Positions 17,479 through 25,709 are shown, counted from the first letter of the stretch. The stretch is 54,605 bases of DNA from Phenylobacterium sp. (GCF_030698145.1 NZ_JAUYNW010000060.1:1-54605); one strand, 5' to 3'. A program made the numbers and translations. The notes: generated by a model from the letters alone, not told the origin.

Positions 17479-18240
17479 GTGCGCGAGCGCGACCTCGTGG
17501 GCCGCCAGGGCCTGTTCGTCGCCGAGGGCGAGGTGGTGTTGCGGGTGCTGGCGCGGTCACGCCTGCATCGGCCGGTCTCGCTGCTGATCGCCCGCAAGCG
17601 CGTGGCGGCCCTGTCGGAGATCCTCGAGACCATTCCGGACGACGTGCCGGTCTACGCCGCCGGCCAGGCGGTGATGGATGCGGTGGTCGGCTTCCCGATC
17701 CATCGTGGGATCCTGGCCTTGGGAACCCGCATCGCCGATCCAGACCCGGCTGAACTGTTGGCCGGCCTCCCGGCGCGCGCGCTGGTGCTGGCCCTCTGCG
17801 GCATCGCCAACCACGACAACATGGGCGGACTGTTCCGCAACGCCGCGGCCTTCGGCGTGGGCGCGGTGCTGCTGGACGCAGATTGCTGCGACCCGCTCTA
17901 TCGCAAGGCGATCCGGGTCTCGGTGGGCGCGTCGCTGGTCACGCCCTTCGCGCGGCTGGCGCCGGGCGCGGACCTGCTCGGTCTGCTGGAGGGGCAGGGC
18001 TTTGGGGCCTTGGCGCTCAGCCCAAAGGGCGCGACGACCCTGGCGGAGCTCTCAAGGCCGCCAAGGGCCGCCGTGGTGCTGGGGGCTGAGGGGCCAGGGT
18101 TGGCCGAGGCGCTGCTGGCGCGGGCCCGCACGGTGCGGATTCCCATGGCCGACGGTTTCGACAGCCTCAACGTGGCGGTGACCGCGGGCGTCGTCCTGCA
18201 CCACCTCGCCTTCGCGGCCCTAGAGCAAAATCCGATTTGA
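17479..18240 (+). CDS. TrmH-family (SpoU) RNA 2'-O-methyltransferase
   Basis: A SPOUT-fold methyltransferase of at least 253 residues. The N-terminal substrate-binding part (GRQGLFVAEGEVVLRVL) precedes the catalytic knot with NHDNMGGLFRNAAAFG, VLGAEGPGL and IPMADGFDSLNVAVTAGV, the three SpoU motifs. It probably methylates a ribose in tRNA or rRNA. GTG 17479 is the first standard start, but the frame continues upstream to the end of the M13 gene and encodes an IDDPDDPRVAAYRDV stretch that looks genuine. A non-canonical CTG at 17416 is therefore possible. The last residues, EQNPI, and the stop codon are encoded by the repeat that begins at 18221. Confidence 0.88.
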   Translation: MRERDLVGRQGLFVAEGEVVLRVLARSRLHRPVSLLIARKRVAALSEILETIPDDVPVYAAGQAVMDAVVGFPIHRGILALGTRIADPDPAELLAGLPARALVLALCGIANHDNMGGLFRNAAAFGVGAVLLDADCCDPLYRKAIRVSVGASLVTPFARLAPGADLLGLLEGQGFGALALSPKGATTLAELSRPPRAAVVLGAEGPGLAEALLARARTVRIPMADGFDSLNVAVTAGVVLHHLAFAALEQNPI

Positions 18241-18324
18241 CTGGATCGGATTTTGCTCAGGACTCTTTGAATTTAGACCATTTTCTTCGCCGAACCGGTA
18301 TCCACTTCGGCGGAAAATGGTCTA
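18221..18324. repeat. double-palindrome intergenic repeat
   Basis: Two adjacent palindromes. The first is perfect, GAGCAAAATCCGAT (18223-18236) with ATCGGATTTTGCTC (18245-18258). The second pairs TAGACCATTTTC with GAAAATGGTCTA around an inner CGCCGAA/TTCGGCG stem and a CCGGTATCCAC loop. A GANTC site (18261-18265) lies between them. Loop and stem wording resembles repeats dispersed in alphaproteobacterial genomes, known in Caulobacter to be associated with CcrM methylation sites. It overlaps the 3' end of the methyltransferase gene. Confidence 0.8.
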
Positions 18325-18332
18325 GCGGCGGA

Positions 18333-18749
18333 CTAGCGCGCCCGGCGGACGGTGGCGACGCCGTCATCCGATTCATCGATCAGCGAGCGCGTCAGGTTGA
18401 GGATGGCGGTGCGCAGGGCCGGTTGCTGGACGCTGGCGAAAGCCTCGAGCAATTGCACCGCGCCAGGCACGGCCAGTTTCTCGAACAGGCTCTCATCGCC
18501 CTGGGGACTGGCGGTCTCACCGACAAGTTCGCCGACCGAGGTGTCCAGCTTCTGGGCGATCTTCACCAGCATCGAGGCCGAGACGCGGTTCGCGCCGCGC
18601 TCGTACTTCTGGACCTGCTGGAAGCTCACGCCCAGGTGGTCGGCCAGGGTCGACTGCGAGATGCCCAGCCACTTGCGCCGAACCCGGATGCGGTGACCCA
18701 CCGCCACATCGATCGGATCCGGGCCTTGGTCTTCGCCGTTCTCGTTCAC
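18333..18749 (-). CDS. XRE-family transcriptional regulator
   Basis: A 138-residue cytoplasmic DNA-binding protein. The Cro/CI helix-turn-helix lies at about residues 17-75 (VGHRIRVRRKWLGISQSTLADHLGVSFQQVQKYE in pieces), with LGISQSTLA and VSFQQVQKYERG as the two helices. The C-terminal half (about 85-138) is a helical extension of a kind common in alphaproteobacterial XRE proteins. ATG 18749 is the only good start. Its target is unknown; an inverted repeat at 18800-18818, about 50 bases upstream of its start, could be an autoregulatory site. Confidence 0.9.
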   Translation of the reverse strand: MNENGEDQGPDPIDVAVGHRIRVRRKWLGISQSTLADHLGVSFQQVQKYERGANRVSASMLVKIAQKLDTSVGELVGETASPQGDESLFEKLAVPGAVQLLEAFASVQQPALRTAILNLTRSLIDESDDGVATVRRAR

Positions 18750-18799
18750 CGAAACGTCCTCTTCGCGACGCCTACTGCGCGCATACCGTTATTTGACAC

Positions 18800-18818
18800 A
18801 GCGGCAAGCTAAGCCGCT
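18800..18818. promoter_or_regulatory. inverted repeat upstream of the XRE regulator
   Basis: AGCGGC-AAGCTAA-GCCGCT is a perfect six-base-pair inverted repeat with a seven-base spacer. It lies between the XRE gene and the 86-aa protein gene and could be an operator. No T-tract follows on either strand. Confidence 0.35.
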
Positions 18819-18883
18819 ACACCTTTATGGTGAAGTGGACGTTGCGCCGCACCGCAGCGTTAATATTCAACTTCCAGGGGAAT

Positions 18884-19144
18884 TCAAGCGTTTGGGGCGC
18901 GATCCTGAAGGATGGCGTCGATCTGGTCGAGGACGGCGAGCGCGGTTTCCTCGCCATGACTCTCGCAAATCTCATGGGCCCGCTGGATGATGCACGACAG
19001 CGCCGCCAGATCGCGAGGACCCAGCAGGCTGGCCATTTGCAACAACTGTTCGGTCTCGTCCGAACGCGGCCCGGCGGCGTCGGCCCGGGCGGCTCGCGGC
19101 CGCGACTGACGGTCAAGGATCTCGAAAGGCAGTTTTTGGGTCAT
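18884..19144 (-). CDS. small hypothetical protein, last gene of the acyltransferase operon
   Basis: An 86-residue protein starting at ATG 19144, whose ATGA overlaps the stop of the isochorismatase-like gene. The N-terminal third is charged and Arg/Ala-rich; the rest (about 31-80) looks like two or three helices with TEQLLQMASLL and EETALAVLDQIDAIL, suggesting a small helical binding module. I do not recognise the family. Translational coupling argues that it works with the three upstream proteins. A longer frame running antisense to the hydrolase is spurious. Confidence 0.65.
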   Translation of the reverse strand: MTQKLPFEILDRQSRPRAARADAAGPRSDETEQLLQMASLLGPRDLAALSCIIQRAHEICESHGEETALAVLDQIDAILQDRAPNA

Positions 19145-19674
19145 GGGGCGTTGGCCGCGGCGAGAGCCCCGGCGTCCTCTATAAACAACTCTTGGGAATC
19201 GATGATGCGGGCCATCGGCGACAGGGATACGAGCGGCGCGGCCAGGGCCTGACGCAGGGCGAGGTCGCCACCGCCGCCGAGCGCCACCGCGTCGCGGACC
19301 ACCTCGACCGTCAGATCGCGGTCGACCGCGGCGAAAGCCGTGGCCAGCACGCTGTCGCACAGGGAGAAGCCGATCAGGGCCAACGGTCCGCCATAGGCAC
19401 GGGCCGCCTGGCAGAAGCCCCGGTGGGAGAAGGCCGAGGGCCCGCTGCGCAGGTAGATGGGTTCGCTGGGCAGCGGCTCCAGCCCGACGATGGGCCGGCC
19501 GTCCTCCAGCGTCGCCTCGCGGCGATGGACGTGCAGGATCGGCCAGCGCCGGCGGCGGGCCTGCTCCAGGACGCGGCGGCAGGCTTCGAGCGACCGATCG
19601 GCGCCGTCGGACACCCCCGACAGCCGGCCGCGCTGCAGGTCGAGGCACACCAGGACGGAAGGGCCTGATCTCAT
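19141..19674 (-). CDS. isochorismatase-like cysteine hydrolase
   Basis: A 177-residue alpha/beta hydrolase of the isochorismatase superfamily. The expected Asp is at residue 12 (VCLDLQR) and the nucleophilic Cys near 106 (GFSLCDSVLATA). Where the family normally has a catalytic Lys before the SAF segment, this protein has LRSGPSAF with Arg (about 76). Members hydrolyse amides, vinyl ethers or nicotinamide-like compounds; no specific substrate can be named. Both ends overlap neighbouring genes by ATGA, showing tight translational coupling to the GNAT gene upstream and the 86-aa gene downstream. Confidence 0.85.
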   Translation of the reverse strand: MRSGPSVLVCLDLQRGRLSGVSDGADRSLEACRRVLEQARRRRWPILHVHRREATLEDGRPIVGLEPLPSEPIYLRSGPSAFSHRGFCQAARAYGGPLALIGFSLCDSVLATAFAAVDRDLTVEVVRDAVALGGGGDLALRQALAAPLVSLSPMARIIDSQELFIEDAGALAAANAP

Positions 19675-20303
19675 TGAACGGCCGCGCCGAAATTGGCCGC
19701 GGGCCGCGCGGCGGAGCGGTCCAGCACCCCAGCCTCGTCCCAGGCGCCCTCGGGGCGCAGCAGCTCCAGTGGGGAACTGTCGAGGGTGAGCGCGTCGGCG
19801 GGCGGAACGCCCTCGACGATCATCTCCACATAGTCATGGTCGGAGACCACGAAGCTGCGTCGCTCCTCGCGGACGTGCGCATTGAAATACTGTTCCCAGA
19901 ACGGGATGAGCCGAACCTGGCCGTAGCCGAGGATCTGGCGATAGTTCTTCTTCTCGGCCAGGCGCTTGGCGGCCAGGATCAGCATCAGGGTCGCACGGCC
20001 GCGCCGGTGCTCGCGCCGGACTGCGACGCGCTCGACCTTGGCGAAGTCGGCGAACCAGCGGATGCGCAGGGTGCCGATCGGCTCGCCGTCGCGGCGCAGG
20101 ACGAGGTGGGTGGCCCCGGCGAAGTCGTTGCCGTCATACTCCTCGTCATATGGGCAGGCCTGCTCGCCCATATAGACCAGGGTGCGCACGGCCATGGCCT
20201 GCATCAGGTCGTCGAGGGTTCGGCAGACCCTGACCTCCAGCTTGGCCTCATCGACCTCGGTAGGCGCGCGCGCTTCCAGCGGCATGCGGACATTGGCGTT
20301 CAT
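19671..20303 (-). CDS. GNAT-fold N-acyltransferase
   Basis: A 210-residue protein with a GNAT/autoinducer-synthase-like core. It has VRTLVYMGEQ near the N-terminus, THLVLRRDGEPIGTLRIRWF (two strands), then VERVAVRREHRRGRATLMLI, which is the strand plus acyl-CoA pyrophosphate loop of GNAT proteins. A C-terminal tail of about 40 residues is Pro/Ala-rich. It would acylate an amine on an unknown acceptor. Start ATG 20303 shares its first base with the stop of the upstream gene (TGATG) and its stop overlaps the next start (ATGA). It is the second gene of a four-gene operon divergent from a LysR regulator. Confidence 0.82.
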   Translation of the reverse strand: MNANVRMPLEARAPTEVDEAKLEVRVCRTLDDLMQAMAVRTLVYMGEQACPYDEEYDGNDFAGATHLVLRRDGEPIGTLRIRWFADFAKVERVAVRREHRRGRATLMLILAAKRLAEKKNYRQILGYGQVRLIPFWEQYFNAHVREERRSFVVSDHDYVEMIVEGVPPADALTLDSSPLELLRPEGAWDEAGVLDRSAARPAANFGAAVQ

Positions 20304-20863
20304 CAGGCGGCCTTTCTCTGCCGCCGCCAGGGCGGCGCCGTGACCAGTCCACCGGGACCGGGGACCGGATAGGCGCCGATACGCTTGAGCAGGGTGCGTT
20401 CGCCGCCGGGGGTGGCGGCCCGTCCGTAGAGCGGCAGGTCCGGATGGATCTCGCGATGCAGACTGACGGCGCCGGCCATGACGCTCGCCCGGCCGCGCCA
20501 AGTGGCGCCGGCCATGCCCCAGCCATACCAGGCGATCACCGGATCGCCGGGGCGGGCGATGAGATCCAGCGGAGGATCGACCCCGTTCAGGACGCCAGCG
20601 GCCAGGGTGGCGCGCGCCGCGGGCTTCAGCGGGAAGAGTGCAATCACCCCGGCCAGTCCGCCATCGGGGCCTCTGAGGGCGAAAGACGAGCACCCGGTCC
20701 AGGCCTGGATAGTCGAAAGGGTCGTGACGGTGGCGATGTGGGGGCTGACGGTGCGCGCGGCCAGGTCGCGACCCTCGGCGATCTGATCGGCGTCCGCCAG
20801 CCGCATGCCCAGTCTGGCGAGGCCTAGGACGGTTCGTTCGGCGAAATCGCGTACGAGAGACAT
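20303..20863 (-). CDS. hypothetical protein, acyltransferase-like, first gene of the operon
   Basis: A 186-residue soluble protein with no signal peptide. I do not recognise a named family. The N-terminus is helical (LVRDFAERTVLGLARLGMRLADADQ in parts), the middle has FALRGPDGGLAGVIALFPLKP, resembling a GNAT-type strand-turn-strand, and the end HPDLPLYGRAATPGGERTLLKRIGA resembles the closing helix of GNAT enzymes, so it may be a second, divergent acyltransferase. ATG 20863 follows AAGGCGACGACG. It is the promoter-proximal gene of the operon, 105 bases from the divergent LysR gene. Confidence 0.7.
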   Translation of the reverse strand: MSLVRDFAERTVLGLARLGMRLADADQIAEGRDLAARTVSPHIATVTTLSTIQAWTGCSSFALRGPDGGLAGVIALFPLKPAARATLAAGVLNGVDPPLDLIARPGDPVIAWYGWGMAGATWRGRASVMAGAVSLHREIHPDLPLYGRAATPGGERTLLKRIGAYPVPGPGGLVTAPPWRRQRKAA

Positions 20864-20968
20864 CGTCGTCGCCTTCTTGTGCGAAGCGCTCATTTGGTAG
20901 AGCGTCAGCGACGGACTGGGCGCCCTCGAACTTCGCATGGGGTCGCCACGCCCTTGATAGGGACCTGG

Positions 20969-21952
20969 ATGGACACGCGAGACGGCGCACGCGCCGACTG
21001 GGACGACATCAAAACCTTTGTCGCGGCCGCCCAAACCGGCAGTTTCGGCGCGGCCGCGCGACGCCTGCGCACCACCCAGCCAACGGTTACCCGTCGCATA
21101 GACGACCTGGAGACGCGCCTCGGAACGCGGCTGTTCGACAGGGGCCTGCGCGGCGTGACGCTCACCCGCGCCGGGGAGCAGGTCTATGATCGCGCCCTGA
21201 CCATGCAGCGGGCCTCGGTGGAGATCGAACGCCTGGCGCTGGACAGCGAGCGGCCCGAGGCCGGCGAGGTGACCATCGCGGCGCCCGAAGGCATCGGCGG
21301 CTTCATCATCGCCCCGGAAATCGCGGAATTCATGAAGGAAAACCCCGGAATCCGCATGGGGTTGGACTGCGGCTTCTATCCCGAGAACCCGGTCGATCCG
21401 CATGTGGATCTGTCGATCCAGCTCACCGACGCGACCACCGCGCCGGAGATGACCGCCATTCCGCTGGCGACCCTGCACTACGCCTTGTTCGCCAGCCGCG
21501 AGTACCTCGACACGTATGGCGCCCCCACGCGTTTGGAGGCGGCGGCGGGCCATCGGTTCGTTTATCACTCCGCCCAGGTCCGCGAACGAGGGGTCTGGGG
21601 GGCGAAAACCTCCGCCTTCATCGAACTGGCGGGGCCGGCGTTGGTGCTCAATTCGTCCACGGCGATGCTGCACGCCATCCAGCGCGGCGCGGGGGTGGGC
21701 GCGATCCCGACGGCGATCAGCGCCCTCGAGCCCGATCTGGTGATGCTGGACATCCCGCCGCTGGCCTCGGCGACGCTCTGGCTTTGCCACCATCGCGAAG
21801 CGTTGAAGTCGGCGCGCGTCAAACGGGTTTCCGAATGGCTGGTCTCGATCTTCGACGCCCGCGAGCGGCCCTGGTTCCGGCCGGAATTCGTTCACCCATC
21901 TGAGTTCGCCGGATGGTCGTGGCCCGCGGCCACCGCGGCTGTGCGCGGATAG
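20969..21952 (+). CDS. LysR-family transcriptional regulator
   Basis: A 327-residue regulator. The winged helix-turn-helix is at about residues 10-68 (WDDIKTFVAAAQTGSFGAAARRL, TTQPTVTRRIDDLE, LGTRLFDR). The effector domain follows from about residue 95 (GEVTIAAPEGIGGFIIAP) to the C-terminus. ATG 20969 is preceded by ATAGGGACCTGG; the upstream frame lacks regulator-like sequence. Divergent arrangement with the acyltransferase/hydrolase operon indicates that it controls it from the shared 105-base region. The effector is unknown. Confidence 0.92.
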   Translation: MDTRDGARADWDDIKTFVAAAQTGSFGAAARRLRTTQPTVTRRIDDLETRLGTRLFDRGLRGVTLTRAGEQVYDRALTMQRASVEIERLALDSERPEAGEVTIAAPEGIGGFIIAPEIAEFMKENPGIRMGLDCGFYPENPVDPHVDLSIQLTDATTAPEMTAIPLATLHYALFASREYLDTYGAPTRLEAAAGHRFVYHSAQVRERGVWGAKTSAFIELAGPALVLNSSTAMLHAIQRGAGVGAIPTAISALEPDLVMLDIPPLASATLWLCHHREALKSARVKRVSEWLVSIFDARERPWFRPEFVHPSEFAGWSWPAATAAVRG

Positions 21953-22047
21953 GACGCGCGTCGTACCGGACGCCCTAAATCCGACCTTAACCTTGTCGAA
22001 CCACACTCCTTCGCCAGTGGCGTAAGAAAAATAACACGGGGAGTGCG

Positions 22048-24480
22048 ATGTCGGCCGAGGCGGGGGCGACCCCAGAAGCAGACGTGCGCCCATTCGGCCT
22101 GGATATCTCTCAGGCCGTCTGCGATCGCGCGACGCGGCTGGCCCGGACCCTGTTCGGCGCGGTCGACGCGCGCATCCTGCTGGTCAGCGGCGACGCCACC
22201 TGGAGCAATCGCGACCCCAGCGGCAAAGTTATGCCGAGCCGGCCCCCGGCGGTCGACATCATCCTTGAGAGCGGGGAGTTGCTGTGGGTGGCCGACACCC
22301 GGCTCGATCCGCGGTTCCGTGACTCTCCGACCGTGGTGGGTCCCCCCCATGTGCGGTTCTGCGCTGGGGCGCCGATCCTGCTGGGCGATGGAACCTGCGC
22401 CGGCGTGCTGGGCGTAACCGGCTTTGAGCCGACCCCTTTCAATCAGAGCCTGGCCAATCGTCTGCGCGATCTGGCCGACACGGTGGCCGACGAATGGGAA
22501 CGTGCGCGCGCGACGCATGCGCGCGAGGAGAGCGAGCGCGGACGCGCTGAGCTTTCGACGACCATGGCCGCGATCTTCGGCGCCTTGCCCGGAACGGTCG
22601 TGCTGACCGACCACGAGTTGCGGGTGCTCTGTTGCAACCCCGCCTGGGCGCGGCGCATCGGCTACGAGGTCGGCCAGGTGATCGGGCGGTCGCTCTATGA
22701 GGTGTCGCCCTGGGCCGAGAAGCACCGGGCCAGCTACGAGCGCTGTCTGGCCGGCGCGACGATACGCAATGAGCGGTTCCCCGCCGCGGCCGCCGACGGA
22801 CGGGCGGTCTGGAGCCAGATCGAGCTGGCGCCTTGGTGGAACGCGCGGGGCGAGGTCGGCGGCATGGTCGCCGTCAGCCTGGACATCACCAACATGGTCG
22901 AGGCGCTGGACGAGAGCACGCGCTCCGAAGAACGGCTGACGCTGGCCATGGAGATCGCCGAGTTGCATGTCTACGAGGTCGACTGGGTTCGCCGCGAACT
23001 GGTCAAGACGGGGTGCGAGGACACCTTCTTCACCGAGCCGAAGACCTACGACGAGCTCTTCGCCGACATCTTCGGCACCATCGACCCGCGCGATCGCGCC
23101 AATGTCATGCAGCATTGGGATCGGCACCTGAACGAGGGTGCGCCCTATCGTCCTGAGTACCGTGTGGTGCGCTCGGACGACAAGGAGGTCTGGGTGCAGG
23201 GCGCCTGCCGTCTGATCAACGACGACAAGGGCCAGCCCCACCGCCTGATCGGCGCGCTGCAGAACATCACCGAGCGCAAGGCCGCCGAGCGCGCCCTGCT
23301 TCAGGCCAAGGAAGACGCCGAGACCGCCAATCGGGCCAAGTCGACCTTTCTGGCCACCATGAGCCACGAGATCCGCACGCCGCTGAACGGCGTGCTGGGC
23401 ATGGCCCAGGCCATGGCCATGGACGCGCTCACGGACCCCCAGCGCGAGCGGCTGGACGTGATCCGACAGTCGGGCGAGACCTTGCTGGCCATCCTCAACG
23501 ACGTGCTGGACCTGTCCAAGATCGAGGCGGGCAAGTTCGAGTTGGAAGAGGCGCCCTTCGACATCGCCGAACTGGCCCGCGGCGCCCACGCGGCCTTCAG
23601 CGCCATCGCAGGCAAGAAGGGCCTGTCCTTCGACCTGGCCATCGCTCCGACCGCCCAGGGCGTCTATCGCGGCGACTCCACGCGGGTCCGTCAGATCCTC
23701 TACAACCTGGTCTCCAACGCGCTGAAATTCACGGAAGCCGGCGAGGTCCGCGTCACCGTCGATCGCGCCGGCGACGGCCTGCGGCTGACCGTCGCCGACA
23801 CCGGGATCGGCATCCCGCCGGATCGTCTGGCGAGCCTGTTCCAGAAATTCGAACAGGCTGACGCCTCGACCACGCGGCGCTACGGCGGCACGGGCCTCGG
23901 CCTGGCCATCTGCCGGGAGCTCGCCAGCCTGATGGGCGGGGTGGTCGACGCCACCAGCCTGCCGGGCAGGGGCACGACCTTCGTCGTCAAGCTTCCCCTG
24001 GCGCGGATGGGTGACAGCGTTCCGCTGCTGGCTCCGCCGCCATCGCCGGCCGAAACCGCGTCGGTGGACCACGGCGAGGCGGCGCATCTCAAGGTCCTCG
24101 CCGCCGAGGACAACGCGGTGAACCAGCTGGTCCTGCGGACTCTGCTCCAGCAGATCGGCATCGAGCCGTTCATCGTCGACAACGGCGCCCTGGCGGTGGA
24201 GGCCTGGAACCATGAGGCCTGGGACGTGATCCTGATGGATGTCCAGATGCCGGAAATGGACGGCCCCACGGCGACTGCGGTCATCCGCGCCGCGGAGGCC
24301 GCCGAGGGCCGCCCGCGCACCCCGATCATCGCCCTCACCGCCAACGCCATGGCCCACCAGGTGGCCGAATACAGCGCCGCCGGTATGGACGGCTTCGTCG
24401 CCAAGCCCATCGAGGTGGGCCGGCTGTTCGACGCCCTGCAGACCGTCCTGGACGCCAAGGACGCCGTGAAAGCGGCCTGA
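22048..24480 (+). CDS. GAF/PAS hybrid sensor histidine kinase
   Basis: An 810-residue cytoplasmic sensor with no membrane segment. Order of domains: GAF-like (about 20-150), PAS (about 170-290), PAS/PAC (about 295-410), HisKA with MSHEIRTPLNG and His about 440, HATPase with VSNALKF, DTGIGIP and GGTGLGLAI, then a receiver (about 680-800) with Glu/Asp at about 687/688, phospho-acceptor Asp about 731 in LMDVQMPEMDG, and ALTANA plus KPIE near the end. It should sense a cytoplasmic signal and autophosphorylate, then pass phosphate to its own receiver and on through an Hpt protein. No cognate regulator is adjacent. Start ATG 22048 follows ACGGGGAGTGCG. Confidence 0.95.
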   Translation: MSAEAGATPEADVRPFGLDISQAVCDRATRLARTLFGAVDARILLVSGDATWSNRDPSGKVMPSRPPAVDIILESGELLWVADTRLDPRFRDSPTVVGPPHVRFCAGAPILLGDGTCAGVLGVTGFEPTPFNQSLANRLRDLADTVADEWERARATHAREESERGRAELSTTMAAIFGALPGTVVLTDHELRVLCCNPAWARRIGYEVGQVIGRSLYEVSPWAEKHRASYERCLAGATIRNERFPAAAADGRAVWSQIELAPWWNARGEVGGMVAVSLDITNMVEALDESTRSEERLTLAMEIAELHVYEVDWVRRELVKTGCEDTFFTEPKTYDELFADIFGTIDPRDRANVMQHWDRHLNEGAPYRPEYRVVRSDDKEVWVQGACRLINDDKGQPHRLIGALQNITERKAAERALLQAKEDAETANRAKSTFLATMSHEIRTPLNGVLGMAQAMAMDALTDPQRERLDVIRQSGETLLAILNDVLDLSKIEAGKFELEEAPFDIAELARGAHAAFSAIAGKKGLSFDLAIAPTAQGVYRGDSTRVRQILYNLVSNALKFTEAGEVRVTVDRAGDGLRLTVADTGIGIPPDRLASLFQKFEQADASTTRRYGGTGLGLAICRELASLMGGVVDATSLPGRGTTFVVKLPLARMGDSVPLLAPPPSPAETASVDHGEAAHLKVLAAEDNAVNQLVLRTLLQQIGIEPFIVDNGALAVEAWNHEAWDVILMDVQMPEMDGPTATAVIRAAEAAEGRPRTPIIALTANAMAHQVAEYSAAGMDGFVAKPIEVGRLFDALQTVLDAKDAVKAA

Positions 24481-24619
24481 AATCCCACGACTCGCCGTTG
24501 CGGGACGCCGCCCGACGCCTATTCATATGATCAACGGTTAGTTTGACCGCCGGGACGTATCGACATTCGCCCGCGACCCGGTTGACTATGCCATCTCGAG
24601 TTTGGCCGGAGCCGGAACC

Positions 24620-25048
24620 ATGAGCCGCAGCCTCGCCGCCGCCCTGGCGATCACCGATCTGCTGTTTTTGGCCTATTGGTCGCTGGCCCTGCTGAGCCAG
24701 GTCGGGGCTGTCGCGATTCCCGCCGACCTCATGTACGCCGGCTATGAGGATGCGCGCGTGGTGGCGTGGAACTGGTCGTTCTTCCCGCTGGACCTGGCCT
24801 TCTCGGTGACCGGACTGCTGGCGGTTCGCGCCGCGCGCCGTGGCGATCCGGCCTGGCGGCCCCTGGCGCTGATCTCGCTGACCCTCACTGTGGTGGCCGG
24901 CCTGATGGCCGTGGGCTACTGGGCGATCCTGCGGGAGTTCGATCCCGCCTGGTTCCTGCCCAACCTGGCGTTGGCGGCCTGGCCCTTCGCGTTCCTGCCG
25001 GGCCTTGTCTGCGACCTGACGGGGCCTGGCCAGGAGGAGGCGGTCTGA
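24620..25048 (+). CDS. YvaD-like (DUF5360-type) four-helix membrane protein
   Basis: A 142-residue inner-membrane protein with four hydrophobic segments (about residues 3-27, 47-66, 78-99 and 110-132) and the WNWSFFPLDLAFSVTGL motif between the first and second, which I associate with the YvaD/DUF5360 group. The function is not known. ATG 24620 is preferred over an upstream TTG because GGAGCCGGAACC precedes it and it starts directly before the first helix. The stop overlaps the TetR start as TGATG, so the regulator and membrane protein are cotranscribed. Confidence 0.7.
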   Translation: MSRSLAAALAITDLLFLAYWSLALLSQVGAVAIPADLMYAGYEDARVVAWNWSFFPLDLAFSVTGLLAVRAARRGDPAWRPLALISLTLTVVAGLMAVGYWAILREFDPAWFLPNLALAAWPFAFLPGLVCDLTGPGQEEAV

Positions 25049-25644
25049 TGCCCTGGGCGGACGCCGACGCCGGCCGCAGGCGCGGCTATCATGTGGGCAA
25101 TCTGCGCATCCAGCTTCTTGACGAGGCCCGCGCCCTGCTACGCGAGGGCGGGATCGCCAAGCTGAACCTGCGCGCGCTCGCCGGGCGCGCGGGAATCGCG
25201 GCGGGGTCGGTCTATCACCACTACGCGAGCAAGAACGCGCTGCTGGCCGGCTTGGCGGCCGAGGGCTTCGGTGAGCTGGAGGCCGCGCTCAGCCACGCGG
25301 CGACTTCACCGGAGGGCACGCCGATCCGCGCCTCGGCCCTGGCCTATTTCGGCTTCGCCCGCAGCCAGCCCGGCGTCTACGGCCTGATGTTCGATCCGCA
25401 GATCCTGGCCGAGCCCGATGTCAGCGCCGCCCGCGATCGCGCCTTCGAGGTGCTGAAGCAGGTGATCGGCCACGCGGCCAGCCAGTCTGACCGCAGCGAG
25501 GAGCAGGTGCACAAGGTGGCGCTGGCGGTGTGGGCCTGCGGCCATGGTGCGGCTTCGATGACGCTGGCCGGCGACGAAGGCGCCCAGACGCCGCTGATGG
25601 AAGACGTGATCCAGGGCCTGGAAGTGCTGTTCCGCCGCCGCTGA
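25048..25644 (+). CDS. TetR/AcrR-family regulator
   Basis: A 198-residue regulator with an N-terminal TetR helix-turn-helix (about residues 15-62: IQLLDEARALLREGG, LNLRALAGRAGIAAGSVYHHYASKNALL) and a helical ligand domain with a TetR C-terminal segment of the type starting RASALAYFGFARSQPGVYGLMFD. It is coupled to the YvaD-like gene by TGATG and is followed 65 bases later by the ferritin-like oxygenase gene. Its target is probably one or both of these. No clear operator was found in the short intergenic sequences. Confidence 0.9.
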   Translation: MPWADADAGRRRGYHVGNLRIQLLDEARALLREGGIAKLNLRALAGRAGIAAGSVYHHYASKNALLAGLAAEGFGELEAALSHAATSPEGTPIRASALAYFGFARSQPGVYGLMFDPQILAEPDVSAARDRAFEVLKQVIGHAASQSDRSEEQVHKVALAVWACGHGAASMTLAGDEGAQTPLMEDVIQGLEVLFRRR

Positions 25645-25709
25645 ACCGCTGCTATCCAAACGCCGTTCACCGGAATCTCCTCCAGGTTGCTGTACCGGGA
25701 GGAACACGA

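Noticed and set aside
15209..17560. 783-residue minus-strand frame opposite the M13 peptidase
   Set aside because: It crosses two genes and an intergenic gap with no start signal, and has no recognisable protein features.
18827..19252. 141-residue plus-strand frame with a TTGACA-like upstream element
   Set aside because: It is antisense to the coupled 86-aa gene and the hydrolase end, lacks a downstream promoter element at correct spacing, and shows no family features.
21892..24357. 821-residue minus-strand frame opposite the hybrid kinase
   Set aside because: The plus strand encodes all kinase motifs; this frame is an antisense shadow and runs into the LysR gene end.
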